From assembly GCF_006970445.1 (NCBI RefSeq), contig NZ_CP033877.1, positions 1,992,750 to 2,056,749 of the forward strand: a stretch of DNA of 64,000 nt, read 5' to 3'. Shown piece by piece: positions 63,888 to 64,000 of this stretch; position 1 is the first letter of the stretch, and every line of letters begins with the position of its first letter. The position numbers and the translations under genes are program-made. The notes beneath the pieces were generated by a model. That model did no database searches. It was not told the DNA's origin and saw only the letters and a program-made list of their open reading frames with translations. Source of the DNA: Stenotrophomonas maltophilia (GTDB lineage: Bacteria; Pseudomonadota; Gammaproteobacteria; Xanthomonadales; Xanthomonadaceae).

Positions 63888-64000
63888 ATGGATGCAGCAA
63901 TGACCCAGGGCCGACCACCGCGCTGGCGCACGTCAACCCGGCTGCTGGTATGGGCGGCCGTCCTGTCGGCGTCGGCGGTGACCAATGCGCTGGTGGAAGT
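63888..64000 (+). CDS. N-terminus of a membrane protein (3' truncated by window edge)
   Basis: An open frame from ATG 63888 runs off the end with 37 complete codons. After a basic start (MDAAMTQGRPPRWRTSTRLL) comes the beginning of a transmembrane helix (LVWAAVLSASAVTNALVEV). ATG 63900 is an alternative start. Divergent from the acyltransferase gene. Could be a membrane-anchored LytTR-type regulator or sensor, but too little is present to decide. Confidence 0.5.
   Translation, partial: MDAAMTQGRPPRWRTSTRLLVWAAVLSASAVTNALVE

Overview
The window is GC-rich chromosomal DNA from a Xanthomonadaceae gammaproteobacterium, most likely of the Stenotrophomonas maltophilia group. Support comes from the many short GTAG-headed palindromes (SMAG-type REP elements), TonB-dependent receptors of the Xanthomonas carbohydrate type, a two-component system divergent from a two-gene RND pump as in smeSyRy-smeYZ, and the conserved block dapB-carA-carB-greA. 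I see no tRNA, rRNA, CRISPR array, integrase or insertion-sequence transposase.

Layout. 1-1179: the 3' end of a TonB receptor. 1264-4634: a copper module (copA-cueR and convergent copZ), each transcription unit with a 19-bp-spacer CueR promoter. 4772-18865: a mannoside/N-glycan island made of a large TonB receptor diverging across 1.1 kb of repeats from GH92 alpha-mannosidase, LacI regulator, sugar permease, PfkB kinase, mannose isomerase (AGE family) and GH2 beta-mannosidase. Four copies of one LacI-type operator, one of them inside the kinase coding sequence, tie it together. 18885-21058: a SMAG cluster and the methionine-salvage genes mtnBDC. 21311-25479: a lipoprotein, two paralogous amino-acid permeases and a NUDIX protein. 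25562-28361: serA diverging from a D-2-hydroxyglutarate dehydrogenase-like flavoprotein, a known metabolic couple. 28424-30587: a DUF2388 protein and a DUF4105 metallo-protein. 30565-37194: the probable SmeSyRy-SmeYZ system and an NTF2-like gene. 37278-39119: two lipoproteins (one MliC type) and EF-P-like EfpL. 39169-42122: a short-chain dehydrogenase and a partial leucine-degradation (liu) cluster.

42242-44612: feoA-feoB-small Cys-rich membrane protein, behind a Fur-box-like sequence. 44754-47131: a DUF4304-like gene between SMAG copies, then an SDR-MerR-flavodoxin-fold oxidoreductase operon. 47222-54176: dapB, carA (with an attenuator-like leader), carB, greA and a conserved protein of unknown role. 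54253-59385: three DUF1176 proteins surrounding recJ. 59510-64000: a VIT/DUF2135 secreted protein, an acyltransferase-3 membrane protein and the start of a membrane protein that runs off the end.

How it fits together. The mannoside island reads as a complete route: outer-membrane import, periplasmic trimming of alpha- and beta-mannosides, inner-membrane uptake of mannose, isomerisation to fructose and phosphorylation to fructose-6-phosphate, all under one LacI repressor. Non-coding space is dominated by palindromes. SMAG elements supply stop codons to two genes and run into the N-terminal region of another. A longer palindrome with 27-30 bp arms closes two convergent gene junctions. The TonB receptor/GH92 spacer holds two inverted copies of a structured element whose arms differ in sequence yet remain self-complementary.
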